This document shows positions 1 to 7,423 of a stretch of 30,300 nt of DNA, in pieces; within the stretch, counting starts at the first letter, position 1, and each line of letters begins with the position of its first letter. The stretch comes from Lachnospiraceae bacterium (lineage in GTDB: Bacteria; Bacillota_A; Clostridia; Lachnospirales; Lachnospiraceae). The translations under genes and the position numbers were made by a program. The notes below the pieces were generated by a model. That model saw nothing but the letters and a program-made list of their open reading frames with translations, had not been told where the DNA came from and did no database searches. The stretch spans positions 1 through 30,300 of the forward strand of contig JAFRMI010000058.1 of the NCBI GenBank assembly GCA_017430765.1. Reading direction: 5' to 3'.

Positions 1-1705
1 GCGCATGAAGATTCCGGGAGCGCAGATTGTCAAGGAACTCTTCATGAAGGGCGATATGGTGACGCTCAATCACGAGCTTCCGTACGAGAAGGCGGAAGAG
101 ATCGCGATGGAGCACGACATCATCTGCGAGATGGAGGAGAAAGAGGATGTCATCGGCGCTCTTCTCGCCGAAGAGGAAGAGGACGAGAGCACCATGGTCG
201 GACGTCCGCCTGTTGTCTGCGTCATGGGTCATGTTGACCACGGCAAGACCTCCCTCCTTGACGCGATCCGCAATACACATGTGACGGACCGCGAAGCAGG
301 CGGAATTACGCAGCACATCGGCGCCTATATGGTCACGGTGCGGGGACAGAAGATCACGTTCCTCGATACACCGGGTCACGAGGCGTTCACGGCGATGCGT
401 ATGCGCGGCGCCAATGCGACAGATATCGCGGTGCTGGTTGTCGCAGCGGATGACGGCGTGATGCCGCAGACCGTTGAGGCCATTAACCACGCAAAGGCTG
501 CGGGCGTCGAGATCATCGTCGCTGTCAATAAGATCGATAAACCCGGCGCCAACATCGACCGGGTGAAGCAGGAACTCTCTGAATATGAGCTCGTCGCGGA
601 AGACTGGGGCGGTTCGACCGTATTCTGCCCGGTGTCCGCTAAGACGCAGGAAGGTCTTGAGAACCTGCTCGAGATGATTCTGCTGACGTCAGAAATGCAT
701 GAGCTGAAGGCAAACCCGAAGAGGAAGGCCCGCGGTATCGTGCTCGAGGCGAAGCTCGACAAGGGCCGCGGCCCCGTGGCTTCCATCCTCATCCAGAAGG
801 GTACGCTCCATCAGGGCGATTTCATCGCCTGCGGCGCCGCACACGGCAAGGTCCGCGCGATGACGGATGAGAACGGCAGAAGGCTCACGAAGGCGACGCC
901 GTCCATGCCGGTGGAGATCATCGGTCTGTCATCCGTACCGGAAGCGGGAGAGGTTCTGGTATCACTCGACTCCGACAGGGAGGCGAAGGACTTCGCGGCT
1001 GTATTTGTCTCGGAGAACAAGAAGACGCTGATTGAAGACACGAAGACACAGATCTCCCTCGACGATCTGTTCAACCAGATCAAGGAGGGCAACCTCAAGG
1101 AACTGCCGATCGTCGTCAAGGCGGACGTGCAGGGTTCTGTCGAAGCGGTGTCTCAGTCGCTGCTTAAACTGACAAATGACGAGGTCGTGGTCAAAGTCAT
1201 CCACGGCGGCGTCGGTGCGATCAACGAGTCGGATGTCTCCCTTGCGGCGGCTTCCAACGCGATCATCATCGGCTTCAATGTGAAGCCGGATGCGACGGCC
1301 AAGTCCATTGCGGATACGCAGAAGGTCGAGATCAAGCTGTATAACGTCATTTACGAGGCCATCGAGGATGTCGAGCGCGCCCTCAAGGGCATGCGCGCGG
1401 CGGTCTATGAGGAGAAGATCCAGGGCCACGCGGAGATCCGCCAGATCTTCCGCGCCTCGAGCATCGGCAACATTGCCGGCGCCTACATCAAGGACGGTAT
1501 CTTCACAAGATCCAGCAAGGTCCGCGTCTTCCGGAAGGACGAGAAGATCTACGAGGGATCGCTCGCATCTCTTAAGCGCTTCAAGGACGACGTCAAGGAA
1601 GTCCGCGAGGGCTACGAGTGCGGTTTCGTCTTCGACGGGTTCGGCGACTTCGAGGTCGAGGACATGGTCGAAGCCTACATCATGGTTGAGGTACCCAGAG
1701 AGTAA
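1..1705 (+). CDS. infB: translation initiation factor IF-2, 3' part (5' end outside window)
   Basis: IF-2 is the GTPase that brings initiator fMet-tRNA to the 30S subunit and promotes subunit joining. The frame is open from the window edge, so the N-terminal part lies upstream. The residues after the internal ATG at 5 are typical of the conserved IF2 N2 segment rather than a true start. Counting from that ATG, the GTP-binding P-loop GHVDHGKT is at 75-82, followed by DTPGHEAF and NKID, then the beta-barrel domain II, the IF-2 domain 3 and the C-terminal fMet-tRNA-binding barrel. The stop TAA is at 1703-1705. rbfA follows after 62 bp, the usual order in bacteria. No anomaly is seen in the visible part. 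Confidence 0.97.
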   Translation, partial: RMKIPGAQIVKELFMKGDMVTLNHELPYEKAEEIAMEHDIICEMEEKEDVIGALLAEEEEDESTMVGRPPVVCVMGHVDHGKTSLLDAIRNTHVTDREAGGITQHIGAYMVTVRGQKITFLDTPGHEAFTAMRMRGANATDIAVLVVAADDGVMPQTVEAINHAKAAGVEIIVAVNKIDKPGANIDRVKQELSEYELVAEDWGGSTVFCPVSAKTQEGLENLLEMILLTSEMHELKANPKRKARGIVLEAKLDKGRGPVASILIQKGTLHQGDFIACGAAHGKVRAMTDENGRRLTKATPSMPVEIIGLSSVPEAGEVLVSLDSDREAKDFAAVFVSENKKTLIEDTKTQISLDDLFNQIKEGNLKELPIVVKADVQGSVEAVSQSLLKLTNDEVVVKVIHGGVGAINESDVSLAAASNAIIIGFNVKPDATAKSIADTQKVEIKLYNVIYEAIEDVERALKGMRAAVYEEKIQGHAEIRQIFRASSIGNIAGAYIKDGIFTRSSKVRVFRKDEKIYEGSLASLKRFKDDVKEVREGYECGFVFDGFGDFEVEDMVEAYIMVEVPRE

Positions 1706-1767
1706 TCAGAATGCGTGCCAAAACCTTTGCGCCGGCAACTGCAAAGTGTAGATAAGGGACCCAGAGA

Positions 1768-2181
1768 ATGAGAAAAATGAGTTCAAAAAACCAGCGCGTG
1801 AGCGGCGAGGTTCAGAGGGAATTATCCTCGATCATCCGGGAACTGAAAGATCCCCGGATCGCCGTCATGACAACGGTTTCCGACACATATGTCGCGCCGG
1901 ACCTGAAAACCTGCAAGGTTTATATCAGCGTCCTGGGCGACGAGGAGACACAGCGGGAGACGATGGAGGGCCTGATGTCCGCCAGAGGCTTTATGCGGAG
2001 AGAACTGGCACACCGCCTGAATCTCCGCTACACTCCCGAACTGACGCTGATCGCGGATCACTCGATCGGGAGGGGCGTGGAGATGTCCAAAAAGATCGAC
2101 GACGTGATCAGGCAGGATGAAATGCGGCACGTGGATGATCCGGAAATTGAGGAGACGGACTCTGAGGAGATGGACTCTTAA
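1768..2181 (+). CDS. rbfA: 30S ribosome-binding factor RbfA
   Basis: RbfA is a KH-like cold-shock factor that binds the 30S subunit near helix 1 of 16S rRNA during maturation. The ATG at 1768 has an AAGGGA ribosome-binding site at 1754-1759; the ATG at 1777 is an alternative giving MSSKNQR. The conserved core (RVSGEVQRELSSII, KVYISVLG, LRYTPELTLIADHSI) spans roughly residues 9-105. The last ~20 residues are an acidic tail (EIEETDSEEMDS) beyond the family core. The DNA encoding that tail is part of a 30-bp tandem repeat that continues past the stop, so the tail may have been built or altered by duplication. At 137 residues the protein is slightly longer than usual. Confidence 0.95.
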   Translation: MRKMSSKNQRVSGEVQRELSSIIRELKDPRIAVMTTVSDTYVAPDLKTCKVYISVLGDEETQRETMEGLMSARGFMRRELAHRLNLRYTPELTLIADHSIGRGVEMSKKIDDVIRQDEMRHVDDPEIEETDSEEMDS

Positions 2182-2280
2182 GGTATAGGGTCTGAGAAGA
2201 CAGGATCTAAAGGCACGAAGCCAAAAGAGGCGGAATCTTGAGGCGGGGGGCCTGAGAAGATCTAATCTCAAGGCATGGAG
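2161..2280 (+). repeat. 30-bp imperfect tandem repeat, four units, starting inside rbfA
   Basis: Units lie at 2161-2190, 2191-2220, 2221-2250 and 2251-2280 without a gap. The shared pattern is TCTGAGAAGA, then GGAATCTT, then AGGC plus a G-rich end. The first unit covers the last seven codons including the stop of rbfA. A weaker match (CGGAAATTGAGG, 2141-2152) suggests a further degenerate unit inside the gene. No coding frame or promoter is evident in the non-coding part. Confidence 0.8.
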
Positions 2281-2305
2281 TTCAATCATTATGTGCAATA
2301 TTATG

Positions 2306-2420
2306 GATTCTGCAGTGTTCAGCCCACAGCTTGTGAAAGCCGTGGGCTATATTAAAGATTCCGCAGTGTCCGGCCCGGGCGAATGGGCCAATCAGCGTCA
2401 AACGCGCGGGCCGGCCCGCA
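2306..2420 (+). repeat. hairpin element related to the 21.2-kb array
   Basis: A near-perfect hairpin lies at 2321-2348: AGCCCAC pairs with GTGGGCT, then after an A/C mismatch GCTT pairs with AAGC around a GTGA (GNRA-type) loop. A second stem follows (GGCCC/GGGCC, 2372-2389). A 20-nt block at 2306-2325 recurs imperfectly at 2357-2376 (17 of 20 identical). The order and spacing of stems and linkers match the repeats at 21226-21550: 36 nt between the GGGCY boxes, then 28 nt to the next GCCC. There is no T-tract, so it does not look like a simple intrinsic terminator. Together with the 30-bp repeats it fills most of the 313-bp gap between rbfA and nrnA. Confidence 0.7.
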
Positions 2421-2494
2421 GATCTGAGAGGGCGGAGATATAGGCCGGGAAACAGAAATCAGCGACATATCAATGAATAAGGATTCGGTGAAAT

Positions 2495-3445
2495 ATGGAT
2501 CATCTTCGAGATATACTGAGCAGAGATTTGAAAAGAGTTTGTATTGCGGGACATGTGAATCCGGACGGGGACTGTGCCGCAAGCTGCTCAGCGGTTTATA
2601 ACTTTATTCGCAGGTTTTATCCGGAAATACAGGTGGATCTGTTTCTGGAGCCGCTGCAGAAGGAACTTCTGTTCCTCCCCGGAATTACGGACGCGAAGGG
2701 AGAGATCACGGAGGATATTTCCTATGATCTTTTTCTGACACTTGACGTGAGTACGTTCGACCGGATCGGGGTTGTATCTTCCCTTTTTGACAAGGCGAAG
2801 GTGACGTGTTCGATCGATCACCATATCAGCAATCCCGGCTTTGCAGATATCAATCATGTGGAACCGGAAGCGTCCTCCTGCTCGGAAGTTCTCGCGGGCC
2901 TTATGGATCCGGAGGATATTAACCGGGATATTGCGGAAGCTCTGTATACGGGTATTATCCATGACTGCGGCGTCTTCCAGTATCAAAATACATCACCGCG
3001 GACCATGCGCACAGCGGCTTTCCTCATGGAGAGAGGAATCAACTTCAACCGGATTATTAACGATACGTTTAACACCAGAACATTCAAGGCAAACCGGATC
3101 CTCGGCCATCTTCTTGACAAAGCGGAACTGTATCTTGATGGACGCTGCATTGCTGTGTATGTGACTCTTGAGGAGTTGGAGGCGTACGGCGTCACCTCGA
3201 TGGATCTGGATGCGGTGGCACCGAATCTGCGGGTTACGGAGGGGGTTGAGGTGGCAGTATTTGCCAAGGAATCCGAGCCGGAAGTATATAAGGTTTCCCT
3301 GCGCAGCAACGAGTCGGTGGATGTGTCTTCTGTATGTGCTGCATTTGACGGAGGCGGGCATGTCCGCGCCGCGGGATGCACGATCGAGGGAAGCGGTGAG
3401 GAAGTGATCGCGAAGATCCTGGATGTGATAAAGGAAAAGATTTAA
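2495..3445 (+). CDS. nrnA: DHH/DHHA1 phosphoesterase, NrnA-type (nanoRNase / pAp phosphatase)
   Basis: This family degrades 2-5 nt RNA oligonucleotides and, in many Firmicutes, dephosphorylates 3'-phosphoadenosine 5'-phosphate, using two metal ions in the cytoplasm. The DHH motifs are complete: H20-V-N-P-D24-G-D26, D84 in LDVST, the D108-H-H triad and D157 in GIIHD. The C-terminal DHHA1 substrate motif GGGH (286-289, followed by VRAAG) is also present. The length of 316 aa is normal. AAGGA at 2479-2483 precedes the ATG. The stop shares one base with the truB start (TAATG), which indicates translational coupling; nrnA lies between rbfA and truB in many Firmicutes. Whether the main substrate is nanoRNA, pAp or c-di-AMP-derived pApA cannot be told from the sequence. 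Confidence 0.93.
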   Translation: MDHLRDILSRDLKRVCIAGHVNPDGDCAASCSAVYNFIRRFYPEIQVDLFLEPLQKELLFLPGITDAKGEITEDISYDLFLTLDVSTFDRIGVVSSLFDKAKVTCSIDHHISNPGFADINHVEPEASSCSEVLAGLMDPEDINRDIAEALYTGIIHDCGVFQYQNTSPRTMRTAAFLMERGINFNRIINDTFNTRTFKANRILGHLLDKAELYLDGRCIAVYVTLEELEAYGVTSMDLDAVAPNLRVTEGVEVAVFAKESEPEVYKVSLRSNESVDVSSVCAAFDGGGHVRAAGCTIEGSGEEVIAKILDVIKEKI

Positions 3446-4530
3446 TGAATGGAGTTATTATTGTTCGCAAGGAAAAGGGGATGACTTCTTTCGGAGTCGT
3501 CGCTGCCATGCGAAGAATCTTTTCAATAAAAAAGATAGGACATACCGGCACGCTCGATCCGGATGCGGAGGGCGTGCTTCCTGTATGTATCGGGAGGGCG
3601 ACGAAGCTGGTGGAATCACTGACGCGGGGGACGAAGACTTACCGCGCCGATCTGCTGCTCGGCGTCGTGACGGACACGCAGGACACGACGGGGACCGTTC
3701 TATATGAGTCGCCTGTGACGGTTTCAGAGGAGGAAGTGCGGGACACAATTCTTTCTTTCTTCGGAAAGCAGAAACAGCTGCCGCCGATGTACAGCGCCGT
3801 CAAGGTAAACGGGCAGAAGCTCGTAGATCTCGCCCGGCGCGGAATTGAGGTGGAACGGAAGGAGAGAGACGTGGAGTTTCTGGATATCCGGATCCTGTCA
3901 GTGGATCTTCCAAAGGTGACCTTCGAGGTGACCTGTTCCCACGGTTCCTATATCCGCACGCTCTGCCATGACATCGGACAGAAACTCGGCTGCGGAGGGG
4001 CGATGGATGCGCTTGTGAGGACGCGCGTCGGGGAATTTGCGATTGAGGACGCGCTGACGCTGGATGAAATTCGGGAGAGAAAGGCGGCGGAGGACGCTGT
4101 ACATAGGGAGAATGTGCCTGCGGATACAGACGATTTAGTTATAAAATCCGATGGAATTAATGCAGGTCCTGAAGACTTATCGGGGCAGGCAGGTGGAATG
4201 CTTGCAGGTACTGGAGATTTGTCGGCGAAGGCAGTCAGTGAAAGCATTGGCAATGAAAGAATAACGCGACATTCGGCTGGTAAGAGAACTTCATATTCTT
4301 TCTTAATTCCGATTGACTATTTCTATAGAAACTTGCAGGAGGTACACCTTGCCGGGGCTTATCTTCCGATGGTGCTGTCAGGGAATCCGGTGGCTGTTGA
4401 AGAGACGACAGGGCAGGAGATACCGAAGGGAACTGAGGTCCGGCTGTATGCGGAGGATGGGGCTTTTATAGGAGTGTACCGCCGAGGAAGACACAGACTG
4501 CGTCTTGTGAAGTATTTTTACGAAGACTAG
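3445..4530 (+). CDS. truB: tRNA pseudouridine-55 synthase TruB with an internal insertion
   Basis: TruB converts U55 of the T-loop of tRNAs to pseudouridine. The catalytic motif GHTGTLDPDAEGVL contains the nucleophile D38, and the downstream segments YSAVKVNGQKLVDLARRG and CSHGSYIRTLCHDIG are typical. At 361 aa the protein is about 60 residues longer than most bacterial TruBs. The extra length lies mainly at residues ~222-270, between the catalytic domain and the small C-terminal domain, and consists of imperfect 14-16-residue repeats (PADTDDL, AGPEDLS, AGTGDLS). The insert uses more A/T-ending codons than the rest of the gene. It starts on the last base of nrnA. Function is very likely retained because the insert sits at a domain boundary. 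Confidence 0.95.
   Translation: MNGVIIVRKEKGMTSFGVVAAMRRIFSIKKIGHTGTLDPDAEGVLPVCIGRATKLVESLTRGTKTYRADLLLGVVTDTQDTTGTVLYESPVTVSEEEVRDTILSFFGKQKQLPPMYSAVKVNGQKLVDLARRGIEVERKERDVEFLDIRILSVDLPKVTFEVTCSHGSYIRTLCHDIGQKLGCGGAMDALVRTRVGEFAIEDALTLDEIRERKAAEDAVHRENVPADTDDLVIKSDGINAGPEDLSGQAGGMLAGTGDLSAKAVSESIGNERITRHSAGKRTSYSFLIPIDYFYRNLQEVHLAGAYLPMVLSGNPVAVEETTGQEIPKGTEVRLYAEDGAFIGVYRRGRHRLRLVKYFYED
4114..4251 (+). repeat. coding tandem repeat (42-48 bp, three units) inside truB
   Basis: Units start at 4114, 4162 and 4204 (48, 42 and about 48 bp, all whole codons). Units two and three share GCAGGT, then GAAGACTTATCGG versus GGAGATTTGTCGG, then AGGCA. They encode the linker repeats PADTDDL, AGPEDLSGQAGG and AGTGDLSAKAVS. 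The reading frame is preserved, so the tandem array only lengthens the TruB interdomain linker. Confidence 0.65.
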
Positions 4531-4532
4531 AG

Positions 4533-4731
4533 GTCAGGCCTATTTCACAGGCATCGCTGCAGGCCCAAGTCAAACTATAAGAGAAAACAGGCCTGCAAAA
4601 GTACGTCGGCAGCAGGCCTGAAAGGAAAGCTTGGCTGAGTCAGGCCTGCATCGCAGGAAGCGCCGCAGGCTCAAGTCAAACTAAAAGAGAAAGCAGGCCT
4701 GCAGCAACGTCAGCACCGCGGGTCCGGAGGA
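4533..4731 (+). repeat. 106-bp imperfect direct duplication with CAGGCCTG palindromes
   Basis: Copy A begins at 4533 and copy B at 4639. GTCAGGCCT (4533 and 4639) and CAAGTCAAACT (4566 and 4672) both recur at a distance of exactly 106 bp. The region also contains four perfect CAGGCCTG palindromes (4588, 4613, 4641, 4694) and a fifth imperfect one at 4535. It fills the whole truB-ribF spacer. No flavin (FMN) riboswitch or T-tract terminator is visible here. Confidence 0.75.
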
Positions 4732-4741
4732 TAATAGACAG

Positions 4742-5647
4742 ATGGAAATCGTAACAAGCCTGGAAGTATTGAACAGCGAGAAGAGTACGGTTGTCACAAT
4801 CGGCAAGTTTGACGGCCTGCATCGCGGCCACCGGGAACTCATCCGGCTCACGGCCGAATGCGGGAGAGACGCGGGCCTGAAGTCGGTCGTCTTTTCATTC
4901 GACATGACGCCGTCCATGCTGCTGTCTGAAAGAGAGCGCGCCATGATGCTGGAGCGGGAGGGCATCGATCTTCTGGTCAAATGTGATTTCGGCCCGGAGA
5001 TTATCACGATGACAGCGGATGAATTCGTCCGTGACATCCTCCTTGAAAAACTGAAGATGAAGACGATTGTCGTGGGAGAACATTTCCGGTTTGGCTATGA
5101 GAGGCGGGGCGATGTGGCGTTTCTCCAAAAGATGGGTGCGGATTGCGGTTTTTCTGTAATCCCCGTTCCCGAGGTGATGGACGGCGACCGCAAGGTATCC
5201 AGCTCTGACATACGCCGTGAGCTCGCGTCCGGCAATATCGAGAAAGTGAATGAACTTCTGGGCTATCCTTTCTTCCTCACCGGCAGAATTATTCATGGAA
5301 GACAGATCGGCAGGACGATCGGCGTGCCGACTGCGAATCTGATTACGGACCGGTCGAAACTGCTGCCTCCGAACGGGGTGTATTTCTCGCGGAATCATAT
5401 TGGGGATGGGTCTTCCTGGAACGGCATTACGAACATAGGGACGAAGCCCACGGTCGACGGGCACTTCGTCGGAGTGGAGACATATCTCTTTTCCTGTGAA
5501 GATGATCTCTATGGGGAAAAACTGCGGGTGGAACTGCTGCATTTTTCAAGACCGGAAAAGAAATTTTCCTCTCTCGAGGAGTTAAAGGGACAGATTGAAA
5601 AAGATGAGAGGGAAGGGAAGAAGTATTTCGGAGATATTCCGGAATGA
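4742..5647 (+). CDS. ribF: bifunctional riboflavin kinase / FAD synthetase
   Basis: RibF phosphorylates riboflavin to FMN and adenylates FMN to FAD in the cytoplasm. The N-terminal nucleotidyltransferase half has GKFDGLHRGH at 21-30, VVGEHFRFG, and the SSSDIRR motif beginning at residue 153. The C-terminal riboflavin kinase half has GRTIGVPTANL, NIGTKPT, and VETYLFSCEDDLYGEKLRVELL. The length of 301 aa is normal. GGAGG at 4726-4730 lies upstream of the ATG, although 11 nt away. Its place after truB is the usual Firmicutes arrangement. Nothing suggests loss of either activity. Confidence 0.96.
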   Translation: MEIVTSLEVLNSEKSTVVTIGKFDGLHRGHRELIRLTAECGRDAGLKSVVFSFDMTPSMLLSERERAMMLEREGIDLLVKCDFGPEIITMTADEFVRDILLEKLKMKTIVVGEHFRFGYERRGDVAFLQKMGADCGFSVIPVPEVMDGDRKVSSSDIRRELASGNIEKVNELLGYPFFLTGRIIHGRQIGRTIGVPTANLITDRSKLLPPNGVYFSRNHIGDGSSWNGITNIGTKPTVDGHFVGVETYLFSCEDDLYGEKLRVELLHFSRPEKKFSSLEELKGQIEKDEREGKKYFGDIPE

Positions 5648-5680
5648 TCTGGCCGCTTTCATGGGTTCTATCCTTTGAAT

Positions 5681-5764
5681 GGAATTATAATGGAATGCAA
5701 TATTCCGATTTCTTCTTTTTTCTTGATAAATATGGAATCAGATGCTATAATTATTCCATAATTT
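5681..5764 (+). promoter_or_regulatory. candidate operator region with GGAAT/ATTCC repeats
   Basis: The A/T-rich 84 bp before the XRE-Uma2 gene contain an inverted repeat GGAAT-N5-ATTCC at 5692-5706 and further ATGGAAT boxes on both strands (around 5690, 5732 and inverted at 5753-5759). They surround the promoter at 5723-5751. Because the downstream protein has an N-terminal helix-turn-helix, autoregulation is a reasonable inference, but no binding site has been shown. Confidence 0.4.
5723..5751 (+). promoter_or_regulatory. sigma-A promoter of the XRE-Uma2 gene
   Basis: TTGATA (5723-5728), a 17-bp spacer and a perfect TATAAT (5746-5751) lie 44 bp before the chosen start codon. It is one of the strongest promoter matches in the window and shows that the gene is transcribed separately from ribF. 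Confidence 0.75.
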
Positions 5765-5794
5765 TTAATGCCAATCAGAATGAAAGAGGAAAAT

Positions 5795-6757
5795 ATGGAA
5801 ATAAAGAACAGAATTACATCCGAACAACTTATTTCCATGAAAAAACATACCGGGCTTACCATCGAGCAGGTCGCCGCAGGTTCGGGGGTGCCGCTGGGAA
5901 CAGCACAGAAGATTTTTGCGGGGATCACAAAGTACCCCAGAGCGAGTTCTGCTGCAGCGCTGTACCAATTTCTTAAGGAGCAGTGTGACGGTTTGCCTGC
6001 TTCCGACAGGATCTTCCTGCCGCAAAATCCGGGCGAAACCATGCTTATGCGTGATGCGCCACTCGGATACGGACCAGGCAGAGGATTTACCCGGGACGGA
6101 GAATCCGGGGCAGACGGCAGATCCGGCTCAGATGGCAAATGCATCCAAACCCCGAAAAAGAATGCGGCTCCTTTTCCCTGCGGTTATATAGAGGGCAGCC
6201 TGGCGAGGACTGTGCGGAAGCCGGGAGAATACACGATCGCTGACTATCGCGCCCTTCCGGAAGATGCGCGGACGGAGCTGATCGATGGATTCTTCTATGA
6301 TCTGGCTTCCCCGACAGCCTCGCATCAGAGAATCAGTGTGGCGCTGGCGTCTGTGTTTTTTAATTATATTCATGGCTGCGGGGGAGCCTGTGAGGTGTAC
6401 ACAGCTCCGTTTGACGTGCAGCTTGACTGTGATGACCGGACAATGGTGCAGCCGGATATCTCCGTCGTATGCCATCCGGAGAGACTAAAGGAGTGGGGCC
6501 TTTTTGGCGCGCCGGATCTGGTCATTGAGATCCTCTCTCCCTCCACCGCGGGGAAAGACCGCATACTCAAGACAATGAAATATGCAGACGCGGGCGTCCG
6601 GGAGTATTGGCTGGTTGATCCGATGAAATCGCGGGTCTTTGTCCATCTTTTTGACGGGGATGCAACGATCGGGATCTATTCCTTTGAACAGGAGATACCG
6701 GTGGGAATCTTTGACGGGATGCTGAAAGTCCGTATAGCGGACTGGGTGAAGACCTGA
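5795..6757 (+). CDS. XRE-type HTH fused to an Uma2-family (DUF820) nuclease-fold domain
   Basis: I chose the ATG at 5795 because GAGGA (5786-5790) precedes it; upstream in-frame ATGs at 5768 and 5780 have no ribosome-binding site. Residues ~1-65 resemble a helix-turn-helix (LTIEQVAAGSGVPLGTAQKIF). A low-complexity Gly/Asp-rich linker follows. Residues ~140-310 match Uma2: ELIDG, VQPD with D221, E245-I-L in the strand IEILSPS, and KYADAGVREYWLVDP with K262. This is the PD-(D/E)XK restriction-endonuclease-like pattern, so the active site looks intact. The biological role of Uma2 proteins is largely unknown. It interrupts the common ribF-rpsO order, has its own promoter and an A/T-rich upstream region, and may be an acquired gene. 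DNA target and activity are inference. Confidence 0.85.
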   Translation: MEIKNRITSEQLISMKKHTGLTIEQVAAGSGVPLGTAQKIFAGITKYPRASSAAALYQFLKEQCDGLPASDRIFLPQNPGETMLMRDAPLGYGPGRGFTRDGESGADGRSGSDGKCIQTPKKNAAPFPCGYIEGSLARTVRKPGEYTIADYRALPEDARTELIDGFFYDLASPTASHQRISVALASVFFNYIHGCGGACEVYTAPFDVQLDCDDRTMVQPDISVVCHPERLKEWGLFGAPDLVIEILSPSTAGKDRILKTMKYADAGVREYWLVDPMKSRVFVHLFDGDATIGIYSFEQEIPVGIFDGMLKVRIADWVKT

Positions 6758-6940
6758 CGCAGGAGATACGCGCCATGAGGGATGCGGCGATGAGACAGCA
6801 TCTGCAGCGCAGCGCATTGCGAATGTCCGTGCTGTCTCTCTGCAGGAGATACCTGCACATAAACCTAAAAAGGTATTGAAAAAGTAACTTCCGTGTGCAA
6901 GAGTAAATTCCACATGTGTTGAAAATGAGCCATCTTTTGC
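6758..6940 (+). other. non-coding spacer with GCAGGAGATAC repeats
   Basis: GCAGGAGATAC occurs at 6759-6769 and again at 6842-6852. CAGGAGATAC also occurs inside the upstream gene at 6689-6698, where it encodes QEIP. In the +1 frame the spacer stays open to a stop near 6890 and ends in a Lys-rich stretch (IPAHKPKKVLKK), which could be a decayed coding remnant, but there is no start or ribosome-binding site. I see no recognisable gene here. Confidence 0.35.
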
Positions 6941-6969
6941 TTGCATTCGGAGCACAGTTTTGGTACAAT
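6941..6969 (+). promoter_or_regulatory. promoter of rpsO-pnp-dut
   Basis: TTGCAT (6941-6946), a 17-bp spacer and TACAAT (6964-6969) form a good sigma-A promoter. It leaves a leader of roughly 110 nt before rpsO. Confidence 0.7.
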
Positions 6970-6984
6970 TCTTGAGTTGCTATA

Positions 6985-7004
6985 TGCCCCGGATCAACCG
7001 GGCA
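6985..7004 (+). promoter_or_regulatory. hairpin in the rpsO leader, possible S15 autoregulatory element
   Basis: CCCGG (6988-6992) and CCGGG (6998-7002) pair around ATCAA, extended by TG/CA after a one-base bulge. S15 is known to repress its own mRNA through leader structures that differ between bacterial groups; a role for this hairpin is inference. Confidence 0.4.
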
Positions 7005-7084
7005 CTGCCTTCACTCAGAGAGCGGATTCTTCACCCTCCCTTAGTGTACGGCGTATGAACAGATCAGATCAGGAGGAAAAAGAC

Positions 7085-7351
7085 ATGATCGCGAAGGACA
7101 AGAAACAGGAAATCATGAAAGCGTATGCGAGAACCGAGGGCGACACCGGTTCACCGGAAGTCCAGGTTGCCGTTCTCACAGCGAGAATCAACGAGCTGAC
7201 AGAGCATCTGAAGATCCACAAGAAGGACCATCATTCCAGACGCGGACTTCTTAAGATGGTCGGCCAGAGAAGAAATCTTCTCGGATACCTCAAGAAGAAG
7301 GACATCAACCGTTATCGTTCTCTGATTGAGAGACTCGGCCTCAGAAAATAA
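7085..7351 (+). CDS. rpsO: 30S ribosomal protein S15
   Basis: S15 binds the central domain of 16S rRNA early in 30S assembly. The ATG at 7085 follows a strong AGGAGG (7071-7076); a longer in-frame reading upstream has no family similarity and no ribosome-binding site. The product is 88 aa, the usual length, with the family core [29 protein letters not shown] and [12 protein letters not shown]. It begins the rpsO-pnp-dut unit downstream of the promoter at 6941-6969. Confidence 0.97.
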   Translation: MIAKDKKQEIMKAYARTEGDTGSPEVQVAVLTARINELTEHLKIHKKDHHSRRGLLKMVGQRRNLLGYLKKKDINRYRSLIERLGLRK

Positions 7352-7360
7352 TGAGCGCTT

Positions 7361-7383
7361 CAGGGCAGGCACGACCTGCCCTG
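7361..7383 (+). terminator. strong hairpin between rpsO and pnp
   Basis: CAGGGCAGG (7361-7369) pairs perfectly with CCTGCCCTG (7375-7383) around a 5-nt loop, followed by T-rich but interrupted sequence (TTATGTTATTTATT). It may be a partial terminator setting the rpsO:pnp ratio or an RNase processing site. The comparable E. coli spacer carries both, but the mechanism here is inferred. Confidence 0.65.
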
Positions 7384-7423
7384 TTATGTTATTTATTAAG
7401 CCCATTCGGGCAGAAGGAGAAGT

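Noticed and set aside
2321..2348. Intrinsic terminator after rbfA
   Set aside because: The hairpin is good but followed by ATATTAAAG instead of a T-tract, and it matches a dispersed repeat family.
4531..4741. FMN riboswitch upstream of ribF
   Set aside because: None of the conserved RFN-element blocks is visible; the spacer is explained by the 106-bp duplication.
6758..6890. Transposase or other coding remnant after the Uma2 gene
   Set aside because: Only a short open stretch with a Lys-rich end is visible, with no recognisable domain, terminal repeats or start signal.
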